A DNA stretch of 23,240 nt. Source: DATARH01 sp035507475. GTDB lineage: Bacteria; Pseudomonadota; Alphaproteobacteria; ATCC43930; CGMCC-115725. This document shows, piece after piece, positions 6,812 through 15,935 of this stretch (position 1 is the stretch's first letter; each line of letters begins with the position of its first letter). Under the pieces are notes generated by a model. The model worked only from the letters and a program-made list of their open reading frames with translations. It did no database searches and was not told where the DNA came from. The stretch covers positions 1 through 23,240 of the forward strand of contig DATJOB010000166.1 of the NCBI GenBank assembly GCA_035507475.1, read 5' to 3'. Made by a program: the position numbers and the translations under genes.

Positions 6812-7966
6812 TCAGAAAGCGCGCCGCAGTTCGTCCGCGAGGTCGGTCCGCTCCCAGGAGAACGCGCCGTTCGCCTCCGGCTCGCGGCCGAAATGGCCGT
6901 AGGACGAGGTCGCCGTATAGATCGGCTTGTTGAGGCCGAGATGCGTGCGGATGCCGCGCGGCGACAGGTCCATCAGCTCGTTCAACACCCTGCCGAGCTT
7001 CTCCTCGTCGACGGCCTCGCCGGTATCGACATAGAACGACAGCGGCTTCGCGACGCCGATCGCGTAGGCCACCTGGATCGTGCAGTGGTCGGCAAGGCCG
7101 GCGGCCACCACGTTCTTCGCGAGATAGCGCGCGGCATAGGCCGCCGAGCGGTCGACCTTGGTCGGGTCCTTGCCCGAGAAGGCGCCGCCGCCATGCGGCG
7201 CATAGCCGCCATAGGTGTCGACGATGATCTTGCGCCCGGTAACCCCGGCGTCGCCATCGGGTCCGCCGATCACGAAGCGCCCGGTCGGGTTGACGAGAAA
7301 GTTCTCCTCGTCGCACATCCAGCCCTCGGGCAGCGCGGCCAGCACAAACGGGCGGACGATCTCGCGCACGTCGTTCTGCTCGACGCTCTCGGAGTGCTGG
7401 ATCGAGACCACGACCTTGGTGGCGCGCACCGGCCTGCCGCCCTCGTACTGCAGCGTCACCTGGCTCTTCGAGTCCGGGCCGAGATCGGGGGTGCGTCCGG
7501 CATGCCGCGCCTCCGACAGCGCGCGCAGGATCCTGTGCGAATAGTAGATCGGCGCCGGCATCAGCGCCGGTGTGTGGTCGCAGGCAAAGCCGAACATCAT
7601 GCCCTGGTCGCCGGCGCCCTCGTCCTTGTTGCCGGACATGTCGACGCCCTGCGCGATGTCGCGCGACTGGTTGTGGATGTGGCAGGACACGTTGGCGTGC
7701 TGCCAATGGAAGTTGTCCTGCTCGTAGCCGATCTCGCGGATCGCGCGGCGGGCGACCTCACACAGCTCGGCCGGCGCAAAGTCGGGGCCGCGGGTCTCGC
7801 CGGCGAGCACCACGCGATTGGTCGTGACCAGCGTCTCGACGCCGCAGCGCGACTGCGGCTCGGCGCTCAGGTAGGTGTCGACGATCGCATCCGAGATGCG
7901 GTCGCAAATCTTGTCTGGATGTCCCTCGGACACCGATTCGCTGGTGAATACGAAATCGCGCTTCAT
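6812..7966 (-). CDS. metK: S-adenosylmethionine synthetase
   Basis: Makes SAM from methionine and ATP in the cytoplasm. 384 residues, the usual length. ATP-site motif GHPDKICD at 15-22; second signature GAGDQG at 117-122; P-loop-like signature GGGAFSGKDPTKVDRS starting at 258. The C-terminus (AFSWERTDLADELRRAF) is complete. The ATG at 7966 is preceded by GGGGGA about 10 nt upstream, which lies in a small hairpin. It follows the XRE regulator across a 145-nt gap and precedes trmB, a SAM consumer. Call is firm. Confidence 0.98.
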   Translation of the reverse strand: MKRDFVFTSESVSEGHPDKICDRISDAIVDTYLSAEPQSRCGVETLVTTNRVVLAGETRGPDFAPAELCEVARRAIREIGYEQDNFHWQHANVSCHIHNQSRDIAQGVDMSGNKDEGAGDQGMMFGFACDHTPALMPAPIYYSHRILRALSEARHAGRTPDLGPDSKSQVTLQYEGGRPVRATKVVVSIQHSESVEQNDVREIVRPFVLAALPEGWMCDEENFLVNPTGRFVIGGPDGDAGVTGRKIIVDTYGGYAPHGGGAFSGKDPTKVDRSAAYAARYLAKNVVAAGLADHCTIQVAYAIGVAKPLSFYVDTGEAVDEEKLGRVLNELMDLSPRGIRTHLGLNKPIYTATSSYGHFGREPEANGAFSWERTDLADELRRAF

Positions 7967-7974
7967 CGAAATGT

Positions 7975-8007
7975 CGTCCCCCGTGGACGGGTAGGCCCCG
8001 CGGGCCT
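7975..8007 (-). promoter_or_regulatory. Two hairpins in the metK leader, one covering the ribosome binding site
   Basis: Minus-strand reading: hairpin 1 AGGCCC (8007-8002) with GGGCCT (7998-7993), 3-nt loop; hairpin 2 CGTCC (7989-7985) with GGACG (7979-7975), 5-nt loop. Hairpin 2 takes up the G-rich ribosome binding region just before the metK ATG. It does not match the SAM riboswitch classes I know. It may tune translation or may be chance in GC-rich DNA. Confidence 0.35.
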
Positions 8008-8111
8008 TGGCGCGAGGTTGTCGAATGTCGGGTCGCGGCCGTCAAGCTCGATATTGCCGAACCCGTTGCCGCAAGCCCGGTATCGGCCGCCGGGCGTCGC
8101 GCGGAGCGGCG

Positions 8112-8558
8112 CTAGCGCGTCTCGTCGCGCGCCATCGATCTCGCCAGATCGAACATGCTGCGGCGAATTCCGGGACTTTTGATCGCGTAGTAGGCGCTGA
8201 CGAGCTCCCGTGTCTCGCGGCGGTTGAGCGGGTCGGAATCGAACCCCGCCTGCGGCGCCTCGGCGAATCCGGTCGCCACCGGCGGCGCATGAATCGGGTC
8301 GGTCTGGTCGTAGAAGAAGCTGATCGGCACGCCGAGCACCTCGCCCAGCTGGTAGAGGCGGCTCGCGCCGATACGGTTGGCGCCGCGCTCGTATTTCTGG
8401 ACCTGCTGAAAGGTCAGGCCGATCGCCTCGCCGAGCTTTTCCTGGCTCAACCCCAGCATGTTGCGGCGCAAGCGGACGCGCGCGCCGACCCGAACATCGG
8501 TCGGATGCGGGCCGTCGGTGCCGCCGCGGCCGCGCCGAGGCTTTTGGGTGATCGCCAT
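8112..8558 (-). CDS. XRE-family transcriptional regulator, PhrR-like
   Basis: DNA-binding repressor of the Cro/CI type. 148 residues. HTH at about 22-77: VRVGARVRLRRNMLGLSQEKLGEAIGLTFQQVQKYERGANRIGASRLYQLGEVLGVPISFFY, here cited by its key parts RLRRNMLGLSQEKLG and FQQVQKYERG. The C-terminal part (about 80-148) has no domain I recognise. Its place between lnt and metK matches phrR of Sinorhizobium, a pH-induced regulator next to actA (lnt). The promoter region carries two copies of a palindrome, one inside the promoter, so autorepression is likely. ATG at 8558; the ribosome binding site is weak. Family call firm; PhrR equivalence is inference from position. Confidence 0.92.
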   Translation of the reverse strand: MAITQKPRRGRGGTDGPHPTDVRVGARVRLRRNMLGLSQEKLGEAIGLTFQQVQKYERGANRIGASRLYQLGEVLGVPISFFYDQTDPIHAPPVATGFAEAPQAGFDSDPLNRRETRELVSAYYAIKSPGIRRSMFDLARSMARDETR

Positions 8559-8589
8559 ATGAACCGGCCCGCCAACAGGGAAGGCGAGC

Positions 8590-8619
8590 TTGATAGTGCA
8601 TACGATTGTATGCGGTCAA
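8590..8619 (-). promoter_or_regulatory. Promoter of the XRE regulator (and probably metK)
   Basis: Minus-strand -35 TTGACC (8619-8614) and a -10 of CTATCA (8596-8591, 17-nt spacer) or TATCAA (8595-8590, 18-nt spacer). The spacer is almost exactly the palindrome at 8598-8613, so a bound repressor would block RNA polymerase. Transcript start would be near 8585, 27 nt before the gene. Confidence 0.55.
8598..8613. promoter_or_regulatory. Operator 1: perfect palindrome in the promoter spacer
   Basis: GCATACGATTGTATGC: two 6-bp half-sites GCATAC and GTATGC around GATT. A size and symmetry typical of operators bound by Cro/CI-type dimers. Stands out as AT-richer than its surroundings. Most likely bound by the adjacent XRE protein (inference). 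Confidence 0.65.
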
Positions 8620-8627
8620 CAGCCGCT

Positions 8628-8644
8628 GCATTACGATTGTATGC
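8628..8644. promoter_or_regulatory. Operator 2: near-copy of the palindrome, 31 bp upstream
   Basis: GCATTACGATTGTATGC: same as operator 1 with one extra T in the left half-site. The 15-bp string TACGATTGTATGCGG occurs at 8601-8615 and again at 8632-8646, a 31-bp offset of about three helical turns, which would suit cooperative dimers on one DNA face. It lies just after the lnt stop codon. Confidence 0.6.
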
Positions 8645-8652
8645 GGGGACCG

Positions 8653-10276
8653 CTACCCCGCGCGCCGTGCGAGGCCGGCGCCGAGCGCGGCGCCGCCCGC
8701 CGCGAGCAGCATCGCGAGAAAAACCCAGTCGCCGAGGCGGCCGTACGGGGTCTGCGGCGCGGCCGCCGGCAGGTCGATATCGGCGTAGCCGATCGCATCG
8801 AGGCCGGTGCGGGCGAGGACGCGCCCTTCGGGGTCGACCACCCCGCTGATGCCGTTATTGGCGACGCGCACCAGCGGCAGACCCTCCTCGACCGCGCGGG
8901 TGCGGGCCATCGCAAAGTGCTGGTAGGGGCCGGCCGAGCGGCCGTACCAGGCGTCGTTCGACACGTTGAGCAGCCAGGCCGGCCGCTCGTGCGGATCGAC
9001 AGCCGCGCCGGGGAAGATCGCCTCGTAGCAGATCAGCGGCGAGAACGGCGGCAGCGGGTCGAGCGTCAGGGTGCGCGGTCCCGGCCCGGCGCTGAGGTCG
9101 ATGCTGCCGGCGGTCAGCTTGTGCAACGGCAGGATGTCGCGCCACGGCATGTATTCGCCGAACGGCACCAGATGCGCCTTGTCGTAGTGCGCGCGGATGC
9201 GGCCGTCGCGGTCGATCGCCTCGACGCTGTTCCACACCTCTTCGAGCGGTCCCGAGAGCGGTGCGCCGCGCAGCGCACCGGTGAGGACGTAGCCGTCCTG
9301 CGGTGCCACCGCGGCGACCGCGGCGCGGTGCGTCGCGTCGCGCTCGAGGAAGAAGGTCACCGCGGCTTCCGGCCAGATCACCGCCGCCAGCCGGTGCGTC
9401 GCCGGGGCCGAGCTGAGCTCGACCAGCCGGCGGAAATTCGCTTCCGCCGCCGCCGGGTCCCATTTCGCGGTCTGCGCGATCGACGGCTGCACCAGACGCA
9501 GCCAGATCCCGGTGTCGGACGGCGCGGCCAGCGCCAGCCGCAGCGCACCCACCCCGGCCGGGACCAGGATCAACGCCGCCGCGGCCAGCGCCGGCAGCGC
9601 CCGGCGCAGCGGCCCGAGCGGGCTCAGCGACGGCGTGCCGAGCAACGCCGGCAGTGCGGCGGCGAGGACGGTCACGAAGCCGAGACCGTAGATTCCGACC
9701 CAGGCTGTCGCCTGCAGCATCGCGATCGCGCCGGGGAAACCGCCGGCCCAGACATAGCCGATGAGGTTCCACGGCAGCCCGGTGAAGAGATGGCCGCGCA
9801 GCCATTCGGCGACGCTCCACATCGCCGCGAACGCGCAGATCCGCGCGAAGCCGGAGAGCTGCAGGCGGAAGCGGGCGAGCGCGGCAACCCAGAGGCAAGC
9901 GGCGACGAACAGCGCGAGCAGCGCCGGCAGCCCGAGCACCGCGAAGGGCAGCGCCCACCAGAACTGGCCGATATCGACGAACAGCGCGGCCGCCACCCAG
10001 TACATCCCGGCGGTGAAGTGGCCGAGCGCGAAGACATAGGCGAGACGCGCCGCGGCCGTCGCGCTGCGGCTGCCGTCGTCGAGCCACAGATAGAGCGGGA
10101 AGACGGCAAACACGACCGGCGTCAGGTCGACCGGCGGCAGTGCGGCGGCGAGCAGCGCGCCGAGCGCGAAGGCGCTGGCGTAGCGCCGCCAGCCCTGCAG
10201 CGCCGCCAGCTCCTGGGCGGCACGGCACAGCGGCGTGACGATCCGTGCGCCGGGCTCGACCCGCAGCGCGGCCGTG

Positions 10277-10302
<26 letters not shown>
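8653..10302 (-). CDS. lnt: Apolipoprotein N-acyltransferase
   Basis: Inner-membrane enzyme that adds the third acyl chain to the N-terminal Cys of lipoproteins. 549 residues from the ATG at 10302. The N-terminal half (about 40-260) has several membrane helices; the C-terminal half is a nitrilase-type catalytic domain with the triad Glu312 (IWPEAA), Lys375 (YDKAHLVPFGEY) and Cys425 (LICYEAIFP), plus NVSNDAWYG; a last helix lies near the C-terminus (WVFLAMLLAAGG). The ATG start overlaps corC by 26 nt; a GTG at 10284 overlaps it by 8 nt and may be the true start. Known as actA in rhizobia, where it is linked to acid tolerance. Confidence 0.96.
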
Positions 10303-11182
<880 letters not shown>

Positions 11183-11205
11183 CAGTCGGGCAAATCCGTT
11201 TTGTC

Positions 11206-11703
11206 TCACATGGTGTCGCGATACGGGTTCGGAACCCCCAATTCCGCCAGTATCGCAATTTCGCGCGCCTCCATCGCCGCCGCCTCGTCGGCTTCGGCAT
11301 GGTCGCAGCCGAGAAGGTGGAGCACCCCGTGCACCACGAGATGGCGCAGATGGTCCGCCAGCGGCTTGCGTTGCTCGGCGGCCTCGCGGCGCACGGTCTC
11401 GAACGCCAGCACCACATCGCCGAGCAGCAGCGGTGCGCCGGGCGGCACCCGCGTCGCGGGGTCGGCGGCGCCGAAGGCCAGCACGTTGGTCGAGGCGTCG
11501 GTTCCCCGCCAAATGTGGTTGAGCCGGCGCTGCTCGGCATCGTCGACGAGCGCGATGTCGACCACCGCTTCGGGCGGCGCCGCCTGCCGCCGCAGCGCCA
11601 GCTGCGCCGCGGCCTCGGCGAGCGCCGGTGCGGCGGCGCATGCCGTCCGCCAGGCGGCGCAGCGCACGACGACGTCGATCCGGTAGTCCGCCGCTGCGAT
11701 CAT
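11206..11703 (-). CDS. ybeY: Endoribonuclease / rRNA maturation factor YbeY
   Basis: Zinc-dependent RNase needed for 16S rRNA 3'-end maturation and ribosome quality control. 165 residues. The metal motif H3xH5xH is present as HGVLHLLGCDH (His125, His129, His135), preceded by the family motif LNHIWRGTDASTNVLAF. The ATG at 11703 overlaps the phoH stop by 4 nt, so the two are coupled. Call is firm. Confidence 0.97.
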   Translation of the reverse strand: MIAAADYRIDVVVRCAAWRTACAAAPALAEAAAQLALRRQAAPPEAVVDIALVDDAEQRRLNHIWRGTDASTNVLAFGAADPATRVPPGAPLLLGDVVLAFETVRREAAEQRKPLADHLRHLVVHGVLHLLGCDHAEADEAAAMEAREIAILAELGVPNPYRDTM

Positions 11704-12704
11704 CGCCGGCCCTTGCGGTCACGCGCCTCGTAGGCGCCGACGATGCGCGCGACCAGCGGGTGGCGTACGACGTCCTGCTCGGTGAAGCGCACCACCGCGA
11801 CCCCATCGACCCGCTCGACCGCGTCGAGCGCGTCGGCAAGACCCGAGCGCACGCCGGTCGGCAGATCGACTTGCGTCGGGTCGCCGGTCACCACCATCCG
11901 CGATCCCTCGCCGAGCCGGGTGAGGAACATCTTCATCTGCACCGGCGTCGTGTTCTGCGCCTCGTCGAGGATCACGAAGGCGCGCGCCAGCGTGCGCCCG
12001 CGCATAAAGGCGAGCGGCGCGACCTCGATCTCGCCGGTGCCCATGCGCTTGGCGATCTGATCCGCCGGCAGCATGTCGTTGAGCGCATCGAACAGCGGGC
12101 GCAGATAGGGGTCGACCTTCTCGCGCAGGTCGCCCGGCAGGAAGCCGAGCCGCTCGCCCGCCTCGACCGCCGGCCGCGACAGGATGATGCGCTCGACGCG
12201 TCCCGTCATCAGCAGGTCGACCGCGGCGGCGACCGCCAGATAGGTCTTGCCGGTGCCGGCCGGACCGAGCCCGAACACCACCTCGTGCTCGCGCATCGCG
12301 CGCACATAGGCGGCCTGGGCCGAGGAGCGGGCGGCGATGCGCCGCTTGCGGGTGCGGAAGCCGGCGTCCTCGCGCCACAGGCTGAGGTTCTTGTCGTCGC
12401 GCTCGGCGCGGGCGAAGCGCAGCGCCGCGTCGACCGCGGCGTGATCGACCTCGTCGCCGCGCTTCAGCCGCTCGTAGAGGTTGCTGAGCGCGAGGTGGGC
12501 GATCTCGGTCGCCGAGGCGGTGCCGGAGATCGTCACCCGGTTGCCGCGCGGCACCAGCGCGACGCCGAGTTGGCGCTCGATCTGGTCGAGATGCGCGTCG
12601 CGCTCGCCATAGAGCAGCGGCAGCAGCAGATTGTCGTCGAACTCGATCTGGCTGCGGCCGCCCGGCGGCAGGTCGGCGACCAGGTCCGGCGGCGCCGCGC
12701 TCAT
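11700..12704 (-). CDS. phoH: PhoH-family ATPase
   Basis: Cytoplasmic P-loop ATPase, RNA-linked; ybeY and phoH travel together. 334 residues. Walker A GPAGTGKT at 147-154, Walker B VILDEAQN at 244-251, then MVVTGDPTQVDLP. The N-terminal ~100 residues contain a KH-like segment (LGVALVPRGNRVTISGTAS). The ATG at 12704 overlaps the miaB stop by 4 nt. Despite the name, a phosphate-starvation role is not shown by anything here. Confidence 0.96.
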   Translation of the reverse strand: MSAAPPDLVADLPPGGRSQIEFDDNLLLPLLYGERDAHLDQIERQLGVALVPRGNRVTISGTASATEIAHLALSNLYERLKRGDEVDHAAVDAALRFARAERDDKNLSLWREDAGFRTRKRRIAARSSAQAAYVRAMREHEVVFGLGPAGTGKTYLAVAAAVDLLMTGRVERIILSRPAVEAGERLGFLPGDLREKVDPYLRPLFDALNDMLPADQIAKRMGTGEIEVAPLAFMRGRTLARAFVILDEAQNTTPVQMKMFLTRLGEGSRMVVTGDPTQVDLPTGVRSGLADALDAVERVDGVAVVRFTEQDVVRHPLVARIVGAYEARDRKGRR

Positions 12705-14074
12705 GCCGCTGCCTCGCCGGGGAGGCCGTCATCGACCGTGCCGCTGAGGCTGTTCGCGCCGAGCGCCGCGATGCGCACCGGCAGGATCGCGCCGATCCGC
12801 TCGGCCCCGAGATCGGCATGCACCGCCTGGAGATAGGGGCTGCGCCCGACGAGTTGGCCGGCTCGCCGCCCCGGCTTCTCGAACAGCACCGGCATCACCC
12901 GGCCGACGCAGGCCGCGTTGAACGCGCGCTGCTGTTGCTGGAGCAGCGCCTGCAGCGCGGCCAGGCGCTCGGCCTTGACCGGCTCCGGCAGCTGCGGCTC
13001 GCTCGCCGCCGGGGTGCCCGGGCGTGGCGAATACTTGAACGAGAAGGCCTGGGCGAACCCGATCTCGGCGACGAGATCGAGAGTGGCACGGAAATCCAAA
13101 TCGCTTTCTCCCGGGAAGCCGACGATGAAATCCGACGACAAGGCGATGTCGGGGCGCGCGCCGCGCAGCGCGGCGACGGTGCGGCGATAGTCGTCGGCGC
13201 CGTGTCGGCGGTTCATCGCCGCCAGCACGCGGTCCGACCCGCTCTGCACCGGCAGATGGACGAACGGCATCAGCGCGTCGAGATCGCGATGCGCGGCGAT
13301 CAGCGCCGCATCGACGTCGCGCGGGTGCGAGGTGGTGTAGCGCAGGCGGTCGAGGCCGGGCAGGCGCGCCAGCGCCCGCAGCAACGCGCCGAGGCCCCAT
13401 TCGCCGCCGCCATCCGGTCCGTCGGGCGGGGCGGCGCCGTGATAGGCGTTGACGTTCTGCCCGAGCAGGGTGATCTCCCGCGCGCCGCCGGCGACCAGCC
13501 GCGCCGCCTCGGCGATCACCTGTGCCGCCGGCCGCGAAAACTCGGCGCCGCGCGTATAGGGCACGACGCAGAACGTGCAGAACTTGTCGCAGCCCTCCTG
13601 GATCGACAGGAACGCGCTGACGCCCGGGTCGCCGCGCGCCGCCGGGAGGTGGTCGAATTTGGGCTCGGCCGGGAAGCGCGTGTCGAGGATGCGCGCGCCG
13701 GCGTCCTCGTGCGCCCGTGCCAGCATCTCGGGCAGGCGGTGGTAGCTCTGCGGGCCGAACACCAGGTCGACGAAGGGAGCGCGGCGGCGGATCTCCTCGC
13801 CCTCGGCCTGGGCGACGCAACCGGCGACCGCCACCAGCATCCGCCCGCCCCGGCGCGCCTTCGCCTGCTGCAGCCGGCGGATCCCGCCGAGCTCGGAGAA
13901 CACCTTTTCCGCCGCCTTCTCGCGGATGTGGCAAGTGTTGAGGATCACCAGGTCGGCGCCCTCGGGGGTCGGCGACGGCGCATAGCCGAGCGGCGCGACG
14001 AGCTCGGCCATGCGCGCCGAGTCGTAGACGTTCATCTGGCAGCCGTAGGTCTTGATGAAGACGCGCTTGCTCAT
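12701..14074 (-). CDS. miaB: tRNA-2-methylthio-N6-dimethylallyladenosine synthase
   Basis: Radical-SAM methylthiotransferase that turns i6A37 into ms2i6A37 in tRNAs reading UNN codons. 457 residues. N-terminal UPF0004 domain with Cys12, Cys48 and Cys86 for the second Fe-S cluster; radical-SAM triad CDKFCTFC at Cys162, Cys166 and Cys169; C-terminal TRAM domain (about 385-450). The ATG at 14074 shares one base with the stop of the upstream acyltransferase. Its neighbour nfuA-type protein elsewhere in the window could supply clusters (inference). Confidence 0.97.
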   Translation of the reverse strand: MSKRVFIKTYGCQMNVYDSARMAELVAPLGYAPSPTPEGADLVILNTCHIREKAAEKVFSELGGIRRLQQAKARRGGRMLVAVAGCVAQAEGEEIRRRAPFVDLVFGPQSYHRLPEMLARAHEDAGARILDTRFPAEPKFDHLPAARGDPGVSAFLSIQEGCDKFCTFCVVPYTRGAEFSRPAAQVIAEAARLVAGGAREITLLGQNVNAYHGAAPPDGPDGGGEWGLGALLRALARLPGLDRLRYTTSHPRDVDAALIAAHRDLDALMPFVHLPVQSGSDRVLAAMNRRHGADDYRRTVAALRGARPDIALSSDFIVGFPGESDLDFRATLDLVAEIGFAQAFSFKYSPRPGTPAASEPQLPEPVKAERLAALQALLQQQQRAFNAACVGRVMPVLFEKPGRRAGQLVGRSPYLQAVHADLGAERIGAILPVRIAALGANSLSGTVDDGLPGEAAA

Positions 14075-14925
14075 CACCCGACCGCCGCGGCGGGAAGCTC
14101 GGCCGGGTGCGGCGCCGACAGCGGTGGCGCGGCGGGCGGCGTGGCCGGCGCCCGGTTCCGCCCGGCAAGCGCGCGCCCGAGGCCGCGGCTGACCTGCCCG
14201 TGGCAATGTTGCGCGAGCGCCTTGCGCGACGCGAAATCGGCGACCGAGACGGGGGCATGGAACTCGACCACCGCCTCGATCCGGCCGAGCCCGATCAGCC
14301 GCCACATATGCGGCGGCAGCGTCATCTCGCCGTACCACGCGATGAGCGGCCGCAGGCTTCGCGGGATCGGCAGCCCGTCGAGCCGCGTATAGGCGAGCGA
14401 CACCGGCTGGACGGTGATCGGCTCCCGGGCGGCGGAGACGACGCTGAACAGCGCGCTCTTGAACGGCAGCACGAAAGTCCCGTCGCCGCTGGTCCCCTCG
14501 GGGAACAGGATCAACGCGTCCCGCGCGGCGAGCCGCGCGGCGATCGCGTCGCGCTGGCGCGCGGTGCTGCGCACCTGCCGGTCGACAAAGACCGAGCGCT
14601 GCAGCTTCGCCAGCCAGCCGAAGAACGGCCAGCCGGCGATCTCGCTCTTGGCGACGAACGAGCCGGCGATCAGCGAGCCGAGCACGGTGATGTCGGCATA
14701 GGAGACATGGTTGGCGGCGAACAGCACCGGCCGGGTGGCGACCGGTTGCCCGATCTGCCGCACCTGGAAGCCGAGGATGCGGCAACACCGGCGGTGATAG
14801 AAGCGCGGCAGCGAAGCGACCCACGGCCGCCGCAGCGCCAGGCCCAGCGCCTGCACCGGCATCAGCGCGAGCGTCCAGACGAGGTAGACCGCCGACCGTC
14901 GGACCCTGAGCGTCGTCGAACCCAT
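14074..14925 (-). CDS. 1-acyl-glycerol-3-phosphate / lyso-ornithine lipid acyltransferase (OlsA/PlsC family)
   Basis: Membrane-associated O-acyltransferase. 283 residues from the ATG at 14925. One N-terminal hydrophobic segment (about 12-30), then the PlsC signature NHVSYAD (His73, Asp78) and FPEGT at 141-145. It lies directly downstream of an OlsB-like N-acyltransferase and directly upstream of miaB, as olsA does in rhizobia, so a lyso-ornithine-lipid acyltransferase role is the best guess; plain PlsC activity cannot be excluded. An ATG at 14973 would overlap the upstream gene by 43 nt, so the later ATG, 5 nt after that stop with AGAG nearby, is preferred. The Ala/Pro-rich C-terminal tail is not conserved-looking. 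Confidence 0.88.
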   Translation of the reverse strand: MGSTTLRVRRSAVYLVWTLALMPVQALGLALRRPWVASLPRFYHRRCCRILGFQVRQIGQPVATRPVLFAANHVSYADITVLGSLIAGSFVAKSEIAGWPFFGWLAKLQRSVFVDRQVRSTARQRDAIAARLAARDALILFPEGTSGDGTFVLPFKSALFSVVSAAREPITVQPVSLAYTRLDGLPIPRSLRPLIAWYGEMTLPPHMWRLIGLGRIEAVVEFHAPVSVADFASRKALAQHCHGQVSRGLGRALAGRNRAPATPPAAPPLSAPHPAELPAAAVG

Positions 14926-14930
14926 GCGCT

Positions 14931-15935
14931 CTAGCTTGCCCAATTGTCCTTCGCCCAAGCGTCCTTCGTCCAATTCTCTTTAGATTGGCGCTCGTAGTGG
15001 CGCGAGTATTTTTCGGCCACGAGTTCGGTCTTGACCACGACGCAGACATCGGTGGTGTTGAACTGGTGGTCGACGACCGCGCCGTCGCCGACGAAGCCGC
15101 CGAGCCGCAGATAGCCCTTGAGGAGCGGCGGCAGCAGGCTCAGCGTCCGCTCGGGATCGATGAGCCGGGGGTCGAGGCGCCGCATGTCCACATAACGCTC
15201 CGGCAGGGCGCGCGTGCGCAATTCCGGCGGCGCCAGGCGATGGTGGTAGAGGTAGGAGAGCGGCGCGGCGAGCCGGTCGGGCTCGATTCCCGGCAGGCTG
15301 GCGCAGCCGAACATCAGCGCGATCTCGTAATGGAAGACGTAGGCGGCGATACCGCTCCACAGCAGCGGCATGACGGCGCGGGCGCGGTAGGCAGGGTCGA
15401 CGCAGGAGCGGCCGAGCTCGAGGATGTTCCCGGGATGCGCGGCGAGCCGCGAGACGTCGTACTCAGCGGCCGAATAGAACCCGCCGCAGCGCCGCGCCGC
15501 CTCGCGCCGGATCAGCCGGTAGGTGCCGACGACCGCGTCGGCGCCGCTGCCGCGCGCGTGATCGAGCACCATCAGATGGTCGCAATAGGCGTCGAACGCA
15601 TCCTCGTCGCGGCGCCGCCGCGCCATGCCGGGCAGCGGCCGCGCACCCATCGTCTCGTAGAAGATGCGGTAGCGCAGCGCCTGCACCGCGTCGATGTCGG
15701 CGGGCGACGCGGCGAGCCGGACCTGGAGCGCGCCGCTGACGATGTCGAGGATCGGCGGAGCGTCGGTCTCGCGCGCGCGCTCCAATGTCGGCGCCGTTTC
15801 GGGCGACAGCAGCGAAGGATCGGCGACGGCGCCGGCGATCACGCGGTCCGGATCCGGCGGGGGCGGGAGGCGGCGAGCGGTGATTGCGTCTGACAGCTCA
15901 TTCCGTCTTGCGTTTGTTGCCGCGCTTGACCGCAT
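14931..15935 (-). CDS. GNAT-fold acyl-ACP N-acyltransferase, OlsB-like
   Basis: Probably moves a 3-hydroxyacyl chain from ACP onto ornithine, the first step of ornithine-lipid synthesis. 334 residues. Core at about 70-250: LQVRLAASPADIDAVQALRYRIF (cited in part), YCDHLMVLD, VVGTYRLIRREAA, ELGRSCVDPAYR, then a C-terminal region about a hydrophobic LLPPLLKGYLRLGGFVG. The first ~65 residues are Pro/Ala-rich. The last residues form an imperfect 5-residue repeat, NWTKD-AWAKD-NWAS. The ATG at 15935, with GGAG just upstream, overlaps fur by 38 nt; a GTG at 15842 would remove most of the N-terminal extension. Other hemolysin-like GNAT acyltransferases remain possible. Confidence 0.85.
   Translation of the reverse strand: MRSSAATNARRNELSDAITARRLPPPPDPDRVIAGAVADPSLLSPETAPTLERARETDAPPILDIVSGALQVRLAASPADIDAVQALRYRIFYETMGARPLPGMARRRRDEDAFDAYCDHLMVLDHARGSGADAVVGTYRLIRREAARRCGGFYSAAEYDVSRLAAHPGNILELGRSCVDPAYRARAVMPLLWSGIAAYVFHYEIALMFGCASLPGIEPDRLAAPLSYLYHHRLAPPELRTRALPERYVDMRRLDPRLIDPERTLSLLPPLLKGYLRLGGFVGDGAVVDHQFNTTDVCVVVKTELVAEKYSRHYERQSKENWTKDAWAKDNWAS

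Noticed and set aside
7967..8111. SAM-II, SAM-V or SAM/SAH riboswitch before metK
   Set aside because: None of the conserved core sequences I know for these classes can be found in the leader.
12818..14392. A 524-codon open frame on the plus strand, antisense to miaB and the olsA-like gene
   Set aside because: Shadow of well-supported genes; composition is that of an antisense frame.
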